Source: Chromera velia (lineage: Eukaryota > Sar > Chromeraceae). From it: 21,653 bases of DNA. The stretch spans positions 1 to 21,653 of the forward strand of contig JAHBMJ010002192.1 of the NCBI GenBank assembly GCA_018398765.1, written 5' to 3'. Each line of letters begins with the position of its first letter. Position 1 is the first letter of the stretch. A model generated the notes under the pieces. It was not told the DNA's origin and made no database searches. It worked only from the letters and a program-made list of their open reading frames with translations. The position numbers and the translations under genes are program-made. Shown here in pieces: positions 10,317 to 20,821 of the stretch.

Positions 10317-11557
10317 GCACGGACGTGGGCGGGCGGGACATAAGGGGGGTCCTAATCAAACCGGACCTTGCCACCTACACTGCATGATTTTGGCCTCATA
10401 TGGGGAAAGGAGAAGAGAGCCCTGCCTTCATTTCTTCCCGCTTCTGAACCCCATCCAACTCACCTAGGAGACGTCAGTTCGCCTCTCTAGACTCTCTCTA
10501 GCTGCTTGGTGCAGAAAAAACGACTCCAATACACACAGGGAGTGCAAAGAACGGACGTCTGAGCTCTGACACCTGAAAAGGCCAAAGAGGCCTCCCTAGA
10601 CTCAGAAGTGAATAAAGGGCTGTGATGCATCAATGATGATAAAATGCATACCGACACACTCCATCTGGTCCAGGTAACTTAGTTCCAACAGGAGACAACG
10701 AATGGTTGGTGCACTGTGGACTTCAAGTGACAAGTCTGCCCAGAAACAGAAAGATACACTCCAGGGAGCAGCCTATGTGAAATCGCCGGAAGACCTTTCT
10801 CTTTCTTGAGTGCCTCCAACCTGCATCCAGTGCACAGAGGTACTGCCCAACACGCATACGATCATATCTAGAGGGAATGAGCAAGACAGAACGACCTACC
10901 CGGGGAAGTGGAAGTCGATCAATGCTCCAGAGACGTCACTTCACCACAACAAAGACACAAAAGAATTTCACCTTCCCACAACCAACAGACACACCAACAA
11001 CCCATCCCACTGCCCTGGAAGGATGTCAACTGATAAGAGGCATTAGGCAAAATTGTCGGGAATGAATTTCGGGGCCTCCTGATGAAAAGAAGGAATGTTG
11101 CTCAGGAGGCCAGAAGGGCCAATTCCTGACTGTTCGCAGTATGAACTGCCAAACCCATCCAAGCAGACCAGCGGTGCAACAAGACTTCACCTTAACACAG
11201 ACACAAGCTGTCTAGTCTTAAAGGAGGGGAATGGTGCGACTTTTACCACCAATACTGCTCTGAACAACAAGAAGGAAAGCAAGGCAAGAGGGAACGAACT
11301 TGGCCCCCTGCAGACATCTGTGAGCTTTCTGAGGTTTTTTCAGACATTTTGGTGATTTTGAGGGTGACCCCGGAAAGTTGTGGTCAACATTTCGCCAGAT
11401 TTGAAATGCCGGGGTCCTGACGATCATTTTGGTAGGTCGTGGGCCTCTGGGGCCACCGGGGCCGCCAGATAAGGCCATACTGCACGTTTTTGGCTTCGTA
11501 TGGGGTCCTACCGTTTGATTAAGACCCCCCTCATGTCCCGCCCGCCCACGTCCGTGC
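10317..11557. mobile_element. 1.24 kb DNA element with 47-bp terminal inverted repeats
   Basis: The first 47 bases (beginning GCACGGACGTGGGCGGGCGG) match the reverse complement of the last 47 bases at 11511-11557 at 44 positions by hand alignment. The ends are strikingly G-rich, while the DNA on both sides is AT-rich. Weaker inverted similarity continues inward (TTTTGGCCTCATATGGGG against TTTTTGGCTTCGTATGGGG). The interior has only short frames without transposase features, so this is a non-autonomous DNA transposon. Flanks read GTACTC and ACTAAT, giving at most a doubtful 3-base ACT duplication. The superfamily is unassigned. Confidence 0.8.
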
Positions 11558-12096
11558 ACTAATTTAAATACTAATTGGTTTAAACTCCTTTAAACGTAAT
11601 TTTTAGATTATGTGTTAATTTAACAGAACTAAACATTATATTTGAACATACAATTAAGTTACACGGTCACTATAGTCTGAGAGAGCTATCGCACAGCTAG
11701 CCACAAAGATCTGTCAAAAAGTAGGCAGCAGAAATGCAATTTCTAGAAGATATCAAAAAAACGCTCCCAAGCTCGAAGCACCTCAGACGTAACTAGGGCT
11801 TCGATGTTGATGCCGAAGTCCCTTACGACGTAGAAATCTGAAACGCTGACAACGCCGTCGCATCATGTCCCATCTACCCGGCGTCAGATTGAATGAGCTC
11901 AAGCAATAAAGATTGCAGTGCTTCACTTCAGGATCTGGAAGTTTGTCTTTCACTCGTCAACACACTCGGTGTGGTTAAGCACTTCGTCCTGGGCTAGTTT
12001 TTGTGCACTCTCTGGAGTCTGAAGGTGTTCGGGAAGCAACTCCAGCTGTTCATCTCCCTGCAGTGATCATTCCTCCATTCATGATGAATAAAGGCT
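11558..12096. other. AT-rich to balanced transition, no gene seen
   Basis: The first ~200 bases continue the AT-rich block interrupted by the TIR element. From about 11700 composition returns to balanced. No coding frame with support is visible on the plus strand; the end of this stretch would be the 3' untranslated region of the small minus-strand gene. Confidence 0.4.
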
Positions 12097-12498
12097 TTAG
12101 TTGTCTTCAGTTGATCGATATAGCTGATGAATGCTCGTGGAAAACTGGCCCGTCCGAATCTGATTTGCGACCTTGCGCATCGCTGCAATGCCATTCATTT
12201 ACAGAAACATATTAGAAACCGTCCCCTATAACTGGTAGAAGGCGCCAGAGAGTGAAAAGAGAGTGTTACCATGGATTTCTTTCTGGTCAAAGTCTTTTGC
12301 AGGCGTAGCAGGATCGATCTTGTGGCCAAGCTCGTCCTCAATGTCGTAATGGGTCGCGTTTTCATCCATATGTCCGCTGAGTAGCTCACCAACGGTCGTT
12401 TCTCCTTCGAAAAACACTTGTTCTGGCTGCTCCGAGCAAGGCACCAGTCCTTTGGTACAGTCAAGCACCATGACAAGAAGAATGATGTACTTGATCAT
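12097..12498 (-). CDS. Possible small secreted or membrane-anchored protein, two exons
   Basis: Read on the minus strand, exon 1 (12498-12270) and exon 2 (12182-12097) join in phase across an 87-nt intron with donor GTAACA and acceptor TTGCAG, giving 104 residues. The start MIKYIILLVMVLDCTKG is a short basic segment followed by a hydrophobic stretch, as in a signal peptide. The mature part is hydrophilic and acidic (FFEGETTVGELLSGHMDEN), with one potential N-glycosylation site (NATH) and a basic end (AMRKVANQIRTGQFSTS). If the intron is not removed, the protein ends after 90 residues. An upstream in-frame ATG at 12594 would add 32 residues and bury the signal, so I prefer 12498. No family was recognised; it could be a lineage-specific secreted protein or a chance frame. 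Confidence 0.4.
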
Positions 12499-12908
12499 GC
12501 TAGGAGAAGAGAAGATTAACTGTGGGACAGGGGACGCTGAGGGTAGGGGATTACCAGGAGTAATCATCATCGGCACCTTCTGTACAAACTTCACTTAGTT
12601 CATAGGAGAGGAGCGCAACTTCGAGGAACGGCCGTCAAGAGCGTAACTTCGAGGAACCATTAGTAATATATGGCCGTCGAAAGAGAAACGGTTCGTGAAT
12701 CCACAGCCCCATGCAGGTGACGCACCTTGTAGCTTCGGCAAGAGGCAAGAAACGATCGTCCTCCTTTGAGACCACGAATTTTAAAGCGCTGACTGTCAGA
12801 CTAACGTGCCAATCAATCTGTGTTCGAGGGCTCGGTGTCTCGATCTTCCTGTATCGACAGTGATTCGACATACGCACGTACCTTGAATAAGATGGCAAGC
12901 GATCCTCT

Positions 12909-12928
12909 GATCGATCGATCGATCGATC
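12909..12928. repeat. (GATC)5 microsatellite
   Basis: Five perfect GATC units, fully self-complementary, sit between the small minus-strand gene and the AT-rich island. Confidence 0.9.
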
Positions 12929-12984
12929 TGCCATCTACCGCAGCCTAGCTATAGGTCGCTCGACGACGCTCGATCACGGCGTGC

Positions 12985-14760
12985 ATTGATATCTATGCTC
13001 TGTAATTAATTAAATGGACTAATGTATCAATATGTATATATCATATTTTTTTAATTAATTGAAACTGTATATTCCATATATATGACAGTACCGGCCAGCT
13101 TCACGCGCAAATCGCGCGTACTCACTTGTAAATATTTTTATTTTTGTATACGTGATAGTATATATGTATGTTTGACCTATATATTTCAATATGTATATAT
13201 AGCTATAGCAATGATTTTGTAGCTGTTACATACATGCAGTACAGCTGCCACATGCATGCTTGTATACACCGTTTCCTCATAAAGAGGTTACGTGTCTGCA
13301 CAAGAAGCCAGAGTTCATCTGACAAACGCCCAAACCTTTTGTCGGAGATCGGGCCGACCTGACGGAAACTTCTTAAAAACATATATATCTTACACAAGAT
13401 CATCTCTCTGATTCGTCCAAAACAGAACTTCAGAGTCTTATGAAGACCCTCGAGGAGTGAGGTAACACAACGAAGCATATCCCTTCTCCTCTGTTGCGCA
13501 CATGCAGTTTGGAAAGAGTAGAAAGGGCGAGAGAGCCCAAAAAATTTGCAAAAATGACACTCCAGGGCCCGGAACCTATGAAATCACATGTAAATTAGTT
13601 TTTCGAAGGGCCCCTGCATACACAATGCATGGAAGACTTGCGAGCGTGCTGGTCTCACGTCAATCTTCTCTAAAAAAGTGCATCCGAAGAATATTCCCCA
13701 TTGTACCCTAGGGTATTCGACTATTTCAATTATGATTAAGATTTTATAGGTAAGATCATACAAAACATATAATAAAAACATAGATTACATAAACATTTCA
13801 AGCTAAAGGAATGTGGTTTATCTTAAAAAGCTTAAATCTGGTGAAATTAAGTGTGATTACGGGAAAAAATGATCATATACCCCCCTTTTTATGGTATGTC
13901 TCTTACAACTGATTATGGATATGAGATTACGGCATCTTTTAAAAGACCACCAATATTTTTTTTCCTTACATGCCGTCACCCATCTCCCAGAAAATACAAG
14001 GCTTCCCACTGTAACTCATACAAAGACAATAAAAATTATTAATTCTCTTCTTCTGCAGTCTTTTGAGCGCCTATCAAGGATTCAGGCTAGGGATTCAGGG
14101 GCAAAGGGAGGGAGGGAGACTGCTAGGGAGACTGATGGAAGAGGCGTTGAGTTGACTACTCGGCCTCTCTCAGGAGGCCGCAGAGTAACAGCAGCCGCCA
14201 CAAACCTGGTTCTATTGCAGCCTAAAATTTGCCTTAATACTGTTGGTCTTGCTGTTATTTTTTATTGGTTGCACCATGCAAAAGTTGTAGGAAAAGACTA
14301 GGGAAAAAATCTGTTCATGGAGGAGGATGAGCTGTAAAAAATTGAAGAAGCGTTCAAAAATCTCCTCATGAAGGACTCCGATGTTATCATGGATGTTGAG
14401 ATTGAAGTCTAGTGATGACATTATTGCATCATGACGGTTTTCTTTTGTTTTTTGAAAGAGGGTCCAAGGAGGGGGGCTGTTTACCCCATTTTACTATATA
14501 TTATATGGATTACGAGTTTATAAGCCCTTTTTAGATGTCACCTGGAGACAAGACTTTCATCACAAATTGCAAGTGAACCAGTGAGCATTCTGAAAAGATA
14601 TTGACTTTGTTAAAGTTTGTTTGAAGTAATTTAATGTAATAAGTCCTAAAAAAATGGTTTTTAGTGTAGAGGTGACGTTAAATACTAACATACCCTATGT
14701 ATAACCCCTAAAATTCATCTAGTAATATTTTAAATCGATTACCCTAGCATTGTACCCCTT
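12985..14760. other. AT-rich island
   Basis: Most of this 1.8 kb is visibly richer in A and T than its surroundings, with TATATA-type words near 13035-13200 and long AT runs at 13700-13900 and 14600-14760. Short stretches of near-normal composition inside it (13260-13620, 14040-14220) coincide with the coding-like remnants. It could be a large AT-rich intron region, decayed DNA, or an insertion. Confidence 0.6.
13508..14042 (+). pseudogene. Fragments of a sperm-tail PG-rich (STPG/SHIPPO) repeat protein
   Basis: Two pieces resemble the repeat of ODF3/STPG proteins, which bind axonemal or cortical microtubules. The first, 13508-13645 after a CAG acceptor, reads FGKSRKGERA, then DTPGPGTYEIT, then RRAPAYTMHGR, which matches the order PGPGxY and APxYxxxxR of the family. 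The second, 13902-14042, reads YEITASFKRPPIF and then CRHPSPRKYK, which looks like one and a half more repeats with the glycines of the PGPG core changed. The two pieces are about 250 bases apart, in an AT-rich setting, with no intact frame around them. They are either exons of a diverged gene or, more likely, the relic of one. The first piece is far more convincing than the second. Confidence 0.5.
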
Positions 14761-14796
14761 TCTGTTGAGGTTCTGATTTTTACTTCCCCTCCGTAG

Positions 14797-16001
14797 ATTG
14801 TCAACACAGCCAGCAGCGAAATCCCCAAAGAGCTCCTCAAAACCCTCCAGCCCTTCTGCTTTGACTCCAGTGTGGAGGATCTGGAGGAGGACGCAACGCG
14901 ACGCTTTGACATCTTTCTTGACTCCTTCGAAGAAACAGACAAAGAAGCCAAAGACAACTTTCAGGCATTGGATCCTCTTCTCCTCGCAAGATTGTGTCTA
15001 GGACTGTATGTTAACAAAGCCTTTGGGAACAAATCTTCCATGCCTTCGCAAGATTGCCCGCCTCTTCCCCTCCGTGTCTCCTCTCTGTCTTTCAAAGATC
15101 GTCCGCCTCCTGCGGGAGAAGTTACAGAAGTTGGAGGACAATTTGGAGCACTCTGAGAAGCAGCGCAAGGGAAAAGAAGACTAAGTCTTGCGAGTCTTCC
15201 GCAGAAGTGCGATGGTGAACGCCGCCAGAGATGTGGGAACACTGATAAGAGTTTTTTTGGGCGGGGGGGCTGCAGAAGCCATACTTGAGGATTTGCATGC
15301 CTCTGTGGGGACTGATCGTCTCCACCTTTTCATCCCTGCTGCCCTTGCCTTCGTTCAATCGCTCTTGGATGAGGGAAGCGCTGCCCTCGATTCCTTAAGG
15401 CAAGATGAGAGAATCAATTCCCTTCTCCTCACTTTGAAGGGGCTTCAAACCTGTAAAGGTCTCGCGATGCATGAGACTGAGCATTCCAATCGCAGGATTC
15501 TTTGAAAAGCACCCCACAATTGTCTTCCCAAATCCTCGCAAGGTGTCTGACTTTACAGCAGCAGTCAGGGGGGGTCCAGACTACAAACTGAAACAGCAAC
15601 AGTCTGTTCATAACAATGCCCATGCACCAGCTTCAAACTCTGCAGAGACTCCATCTCCTGAGCCGTCTCTCCAGCAGATGTTTGCCGAATACATTCCTTC
15701 GGGAGTAGACACGGCCAATGAGAGATTTCTCCAGGAGTGTGTGAGGACACTTTACGATCAGCAACAGAAAGTGAGAGATCTGAAGAAGAATCAGAATCCC
15801 CGGAACGCCTACCGCCTCGAGAGATTTGAGAAAAACGCTCTCACGCTCAAGGCCTATTTAGACGAAACCCTTGTACTCGGCGCGTCTCCCCCCATACCAG
15901 AGGGCAGAGAGTCCCTCTTTGTGCTGATTCAAGACAACGCAGCAGCCCGAGAGGTAGCCGGGGAAGACTCAACTTCCATATCAAGTGGAAGTGCTGAGTG
16001 A
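14797..16001 (+). CDS. 3' exons of an unidentified helix-rich protein
   Basis: Three exons join in phase: 14797-15005 (acceptor CCGTAG, donor GTATGT), 15205-15458 (acceptor TTCCGCAG, donor GTCTCG) and 15496-16001, giving 322 residues to a TGA stop. The start lies upstream, probably beyond an intron in the AT-rich island; no 5' exon could be assigned. The first visible exon is acidic (SSVEDLEEDATRRFDIFLDS). The middle exon alternates hydrophobic helices (GTLIRVFLGGGAAEAILEDL, FIPAALAFVQSLLDEG). The last begins FFEKHPTIVFPNPRKVSDF, continues with a Gln/Ser/Pro linker and a charged helix (LYDQQQKVRDLKKNQNPRNA), and ends Ser-rich. An all-helical scaffold or adaptor is plausible, but no named family was recognised. 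The second intron is only 37 nt. An ATG at 15212 could start a shorter 250-residue form. Confidence 0.65.
15098..15184 (+). CDS. Possible alternative terminal exon with coiled-coil end
   Basis: Inside the 199-nt intron of the unidentified gene, the frame after a TTTCAAAG acceptor encodes 28 residues starting IVRLLREKLQKLEDNLEH, very charged and amphipathic like a coiled coil, then a TAA stop. Joining it to the preceding exon in phase needs a weak donor (GTTAAC at 15010) four bases beyond the strong GTATGT. It would give a shorter protein with a coiled-coil end. It may instead be a chance frame or a retained-intron form. Confidence 0.3.
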   Translation: MVRLLREKLQKLEDNLEHSEKQRKGKED

Positions 16002-16892
16002 ACACAAACATACACAGATGGTCAGTCTGATACATAAATGGTTCATTTTTCTTCTTTTCTGTCTTTTTCCCCTGTAACTCGCTACGTCGCTCGCTTTTTC
16101 TTTCTATTCTTCTTGGATTTTCTTTTTTTTTTTCCACTTTTTTGCACTCAGCCCCTTAATCAATGAAATGAAAAGCAGAAGGACCTGTGAGGATCAATCA
16201 CACAAGCGTGCATGTCCCACATCACGCCCTCCTGTCTGTTTCCTCCCCCTGCAAAAATTTTTTTGTTTTGATCCTGATTGTCCTTCCCTTTCCCTTCTTC
16301 TTTGTATGTCTGCAACTGTGTGTAGTCACTTGACCCTGGCATCAACTGAGTCTTTGATCACTTGAGTAGATGGGGATCGTGATTGAGGCTTCCTCACGTA
16401 CTTCAATCATACGATTCTGTCAGTGGATATACGTCTCTCTGTATGTGAATGCACGCAATGCCATGTATGTCCTTGCATTCACTTTGATTTGTGTAATTAG
16501 TCGGTGGGTCAAAAGACAGACCGAACCAAATAGATTTCTGGGAAAGAAACGATTGATCGGAGAGAAAACGCTACAGACAGATACAAACACACGGAAAGCA
16601 AGCTACAAAGAGCGTGGGAGCGGCATAGACTGAGTTGGTCAGTCTGGAAGGCAGACAGTGTATTCGTGGGACGGTTCCAACTGGCTGAGCGGGTCAAAGG
16701 GAGGGAGAAAGGGAGGCTGGATGCCGTTAGGGGGGTTGGGAGGGAGCCTAGCTGAGTTTAACCCTTAATTTCTCTTATTTTATCCTCGCTTAGTTGGTCT
16801 TTTCCTCGATGATCCACCCTCAACCCTAGCTTTTGGCCAAGAAATGAAGAAAGAGAGGGATAGGGATCGAGATGCACGGTCGGATGATGCAG

Positions 16893-16932
16893 GGAGGGAG
16901 CGGGAGGGAGGGAGGGAGGGAGGGAGGGAGGG
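16893..16932. repeat. (GGGA)n microsatellite
   Basis: About nine GGGA units, the first one or two imperfect. Runs of three G at regular spacing could form a G-quadruplex on the plus strand. Confidence 0.9.
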
Positions 16933-19181
16933 CATCTGAAGTTATTTGGAACATGTCCGCCCATCTAGACTTTATTAAAATTTTAAGGCCACAATAAGAG
17001 GAGCATGCATGTCTTTGTCACCTCTCCTTCGCCCACTGCAATCTGCTTCTGTCGAGTAGTACAGCAAGAAAGGCTTAGGAAGAACACTGTTCTTCACTCA
17101 CATACTGCAGGGAGCTTTTGTGCCAACTTTTCTTAAAGGAGAAGACAGATGCATGCTCCAGCTTTTTTCTCCTTCGGATCCTCTTCTGTATGTGCGTGTC
17201 TTTAAATTTGATTCTTAGATGGAAGGAAGAATTGCATGACGGCAGCTTGACGGTGGGAGGAAAGAAGAATTTAATGCCGTCAGGGCTGAAATAGACAAAC
17301 AAACGAGAAAAATGATATTTCTCTTTTCTACATATTTTTTCTCCTTACAAATCAGCGTTTGTCTGTTTGTCTGTCTGGCCGATTTCCTTCCCCAGAAAGC
17401 TGTATTTGGTGACCTTACTCTTTATTTTGTTTATGATGCTCAAGTTGCCTCTATATGCTGGTCTCTTTTCCCTCTTCAATTTAACACCGACGTTTGTTTT
17501 TATTTGAACAAAAAAAAAAGATACGCTCAGCCAATGAAGAGCGCTTGAACAGATTCAAAGGCAAAAAGAGAAGGAGAGGTCTGTAGGACTGCAGGTAGAA
17601 TGATAAAGACTCAGCCTGGCGGACTCGGATTGACAACGATTTTTCTTGAACTAGATTTTCCATCCTCTCTTTTCAACGTCGTACACCAAAGGTAGATCGA
17701 GATGAGCAAGCAAATTGAAAGAAGCCACACAGCACAAAATAGAAATTTAAAGAAAAGAAACTTGGAGGGCTTCATATCGGTGTACAACTACCATAGAAAG
17801 GTAACAAAATGAAGTAAGAGAGGAAAGAATAAGCAGCTTGATTGATGGGGTTGCATATATTGGATGTGAAATGTATCGATTTCGCTTCTCCTTAAATCTT
17901 TTTCCCCGTTTCTCTTTTCTCTTTCTTCTTCTTCCCCTCTTTCTTTCTCCTCTCTTTTATTCAATTTTCCCCTGCCGTTTGTAGCTGCAGGGCTATACAC
18001 AGCAGCGTTCACATCAATCCAGAGTGAAGTATACACTCTTTGTCGGTCTGCATTTGACTAAAAAAATCTCACAGAGGAACCGCACAGCTTCCGCCTGCCT
18101 ATCTTTTCTTTCTCCTCTTCCTGTTTTTCCTTCACTGCGTGTGTTCAAATGCAAGCGACATGCTGGCAGATAGGACTTTTTCTTTCCTCTCTCTGCTTGT
18201 TGAGAAATAAAAGAGGAAAGCTTAAATTAAAGAACTAACCGGAACAGGTCGCTGCTGAATTCAGCAAAACAAGGTCCGTTTGTCTTGCATGCATGTGCAG
18301 AATGCCACTGATAGAAAGAGAATCCAGCCTTTGTAGAATGAAGGAAAAGAAGCCAAGAAGGAGTTTGAATGCGATACATGATAGATGGCACGTATCAGTT
18401 GATCTTCAATGCTGCAAATCAAGTTATAAAATTTTTCATAAAGGTTTGATAAGGCCTCCCAACTTTGAAATGCTCAAGGAAATCGAATGCGCAAATCTTT
18501 ATGTAATTATTTAAATTGACCTGCATTTGCCCTCATGGGGGGCGGGTGTTCATTCAAGCATGTCAAGTGACTCAAGCCTCGTTTGGAGAGAAACAGCAAC
18601 CCCGAAAATTCGTGGGACAACTATGGTATAGTCGGTAATTTGACTAACTTTTAACCATAGACTCCGGTCCATAGTCAATAGCTCGCTAAGCGTATCAGGC
18701 ATTCATCATTTACTAGCAAGCAGGGCATCATAGCCTGAAAGAGAAGCCATGCAGACAAGGATCGAAACTTAGATAAAATTGAATTATACAAAATTGTACA
18801 TCTCAAATCTTGCAGCAAATTGCCAGTGGTGAAACAAGAAAAGATATAAAGAATTAGAAGCTATAGAGGCGTTGCACATATAGAAAAAAAAAATAGACAT
18901 ATCATTTTTTTTTCTTATATTCTTTTTTTTTTTTAATTTTAAGTGTTCCAATTTAAAGAGAAAAAATCATTTTTAACTCGATCTCGATCAAACTAACTTT
19001 TCCAAATCTATAAGATGTGTACTTAACTATTGACTTATAAAAAGAAAAGGTACCGTGGTAGGAAAAAGTACGTTTATAAAGTTTTTTTCTAGTTTTTTTT
19101 TTTTTTTTAATGTACGACATCTATAGGACTCTACATAGGACTTAGCTGTAGCTAGAGCTGTAGACTATCAAAACAATATTT

Positions 19182-19292
19182 CACAAAATCAATCAATAAA
19201 TTTAGTAATTAACCAACCAATCAATCCATCAACCAATCAATCAATCAATCAAATTTGAATCAAATTCAATCAATCAATGAATGAATCAATCA
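19182..19292. repeat. Degenerate (AATC)n array
   Basis: An imperfect tetranucleotide array of AATC/AACC units with a short interruption (AAATTTGAATC) lies inside the AT-rich block. It parallels the GTTA array at 9796-9895, which is likewise AT-rich and degenerate. Confidence 0.8.
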
Positions 19293-20206
19293 CATACTAG
19301 ATCAGACACAAGCATTGTGTAGTCATACTCTGGCATATAGTTTTGTAAATAGTAAATACTACATTGGATGTTGTTACAAATTGTTGTCTTATAATATTAT
19401 GATATTTGTAGAGAGTCAGAGACCGAAAGAGGAGTACACGTTATATAGGCTTAGCGTTAAGTATTAGGTCCCAGTGTATACCCAGCACCAATTAATACAT
19501 AAACTGCAGTGACTCCCTTTTGCAATTTCATTTTCTCCGCTTCAGACCGCTTGTAGTACGCTAGCTTGCACATGCTCGCACGGATCGGTACATGCAGCTC
19601 CGTGTCAGTGGGCCAGTGACAATGTCCACGTCCATAGGCATGATGAGCCACTGCGCCCCTAGACGGCATGCAGAACCGCTGCTGCTCTAATGCCGCCAGA
19701 TTAACGAACTCACTGCAGGGTTAATTTGAAACGGGAGGGAGAGGGCCTCGGGGGACGCTGTGAGTCGTGCAGCCAGCACGTGCGCTTTTCAATCGAATGA
19801 TCAATCGACAAGACGCCTAGTCAGTACATCAGTCGCTCTTCTTCCTTCCTATTGCTGCTGCGATTCCCCTCTTCGACCTCGGCAGGCTCCGAGCGATCAT
19901 CGCCTCAAGCTTCTCCGCGTCTGCCCCCCTCATCTGCACACGCACATGCATGCAGCCAGTCAAGGGGAAGAAAGAAGGAAGGAAGGACGAAGGGGGGGAA
20001 GGAACAAGCGAGTAGGCTACCCAGCAGGCACGCAAGGAGAAAAGGCGGGGGGGGACCAAAAAGGGGGGCGGGAGGGCATTCAAGAATGCAGGAAGAGCTA
20101 AGCCCTCACTCAGGCGGCAGGGCCAAAATTTCCGTAAAAAAAGGCGAAACAAATCGGGAAAGAAGTCGAGCTGATCGAATAAACGGGTATGCAAACCGGT
20201 CAGTGT

Positions 20207-20234
20207 TCCTTCCTTCCTTCCTTCCTTCCTTCCT
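20207..20234. repeat. (TTCC)7 microsatellite
   Basis: Seven near-perfect TTCC units lie just downstream of the minus-strand thioredoxin gene. A related GGAA run occurs at about 19970-19987. Confidence 0.9.
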
Positions 20235-20344
20235 GCTGTCCTTCCGACATTCGAGCCGTTTCCGCCCTTTCCCGCAGAACCTTTCACCAACTAACTAGAA
20301 ACGCGGTCACAATGAGACAAGGACCTACTTTACTTTCGTTTCCT

Positions 20345-20821
20345 TCACGCACGTCGAATTCCTTTCTCAGTTTCTACAGCTGTCAACAGTAGACCAACCA
20401 TGTCCACGATTTTGAGTCCAGAATGTTTGTCCGGGAGTGCGTTTGCGTCTGCTGGCTTGAGGACAGTGAATTGCGGGAGAATGTCTGCCTCAAATTCCTT
20501 TGCGATACTTCCCATCGTATCTACATCGACGCAAATGAAAACGCCATTCTTGAACTGGGTCGACAGGTCCGAGAATACGGGTAGGATACGGTGACAGGGT
20601 TTACACCAGGTAGCAGAGAATTTGATGATATATGCAGGCGCAGGAGACGGGCGGGGGGGCGATCCCTCTGCTCGACCGACGATGGTGTCGAAATGACTTT
20701 CGTCCTTTGCTTCATGAAATGTGCTCGACCAGTCATTCTCTGTTGGACTTGCAGAGGGGTCCTTTGCCTTGCCCTCAAAGAATTCGTGTTCACCTGCAAA
20801 AAGGTTTACACTTACGATCAT
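20345..20821 (-). CDS. Thioredoxin-domain protein with WCKPC active site
   Basis: A single open frame of 158 residues contains a full thioredoxin core: strand AYIIKFSATWCKPCHRILP, with the redox pair Cys73 and Cys76 at 72-76 (WCKPC); strand GVFICVDVDTMGSIAKEF at 93-110; the cis-proline region ILPQFTVLKP with Pro116; and the closing LKIVDMVG at 136-143. The first ~60 residues (FFEGKAKDPSASPTENDW and a Pro-rich loop before the active site) are longer than in classical ~105-residue thioredoxins. It should reduce disulfides in client proteins; the lysine between the cysteines differs from the usual CGPC. The start is uncertain: GTAAGT ... TTTTTGCAG at 20815-20794 could be the edges of an intron, in which case an upstream exon is missing. 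No clear targeting signal is seen with the present start. Confidence 0.85.
   Translation of the reverse strand: MIVSVNLFAGEHEFFEGKAKDPSASPTENDWSSTFHEAKDESHFDTIVGRAEGSPPRPSPAPAYIIKFSATWCKPCHRILPVFSDLSTQFKNGVFICVDVDTMGSIAKEFEADILPQFTVLKPADANALPDKHSGLKIVDMVGLLLTAVETEKGIRRA

Larger units (their letters stand above)
16002..20344. other. 4.3 kb without a supported gene
   Basis: The region starts with a pyrimidine-rich stretch (16050-16145) that is probably 3' untranslated. It contains a GGGA microsatellite at 16893-16932, a pyrimidine-rich stretch at about 17885-17960, a small inverted repeat (CTATGG 18621-18626 with CCATAG 18655-18660), an AT-rich block with long T runs at about 18770-19450, an AATC array near 19182-19292, and a TTCC array at 20207-20234. 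Short hydrophobic frames at 16370-16633 and 17312-17548 lack any supporting feature. Confidence 0.5.

Noticed and set aside
11958-12000. GTGGTTAAGCACTTCGTCCTGGGCTAG, slightly like part of a 5S rRNA
   Set aside because: The surrounding sequence does not fit the 5S length or internal promoter boxes.
13891-14301. 136-codon plus-strand frame in the AT-rich island
   Set aside because: It overlaps the PG-repeat relic in a different frame and has no family features; an exon after the TTCTTCTGCAG acceptor near 14059 is possible but unsupported.
14319-14413. Reading beginning MEEDEL and then KIEEAFKNLLMKDSDV, resembling an exon upstream of the unidentified gene
   Set aside because: It has an early in-frame stop, no convincing splice borders, and no visible relation to the downstream exons.
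16370-16633. 87-codon plus-strand frame with a possible membrane helix
   Set aside because: No homology, no splice support, and short hydrophobic frames are common in T-rich DNA.
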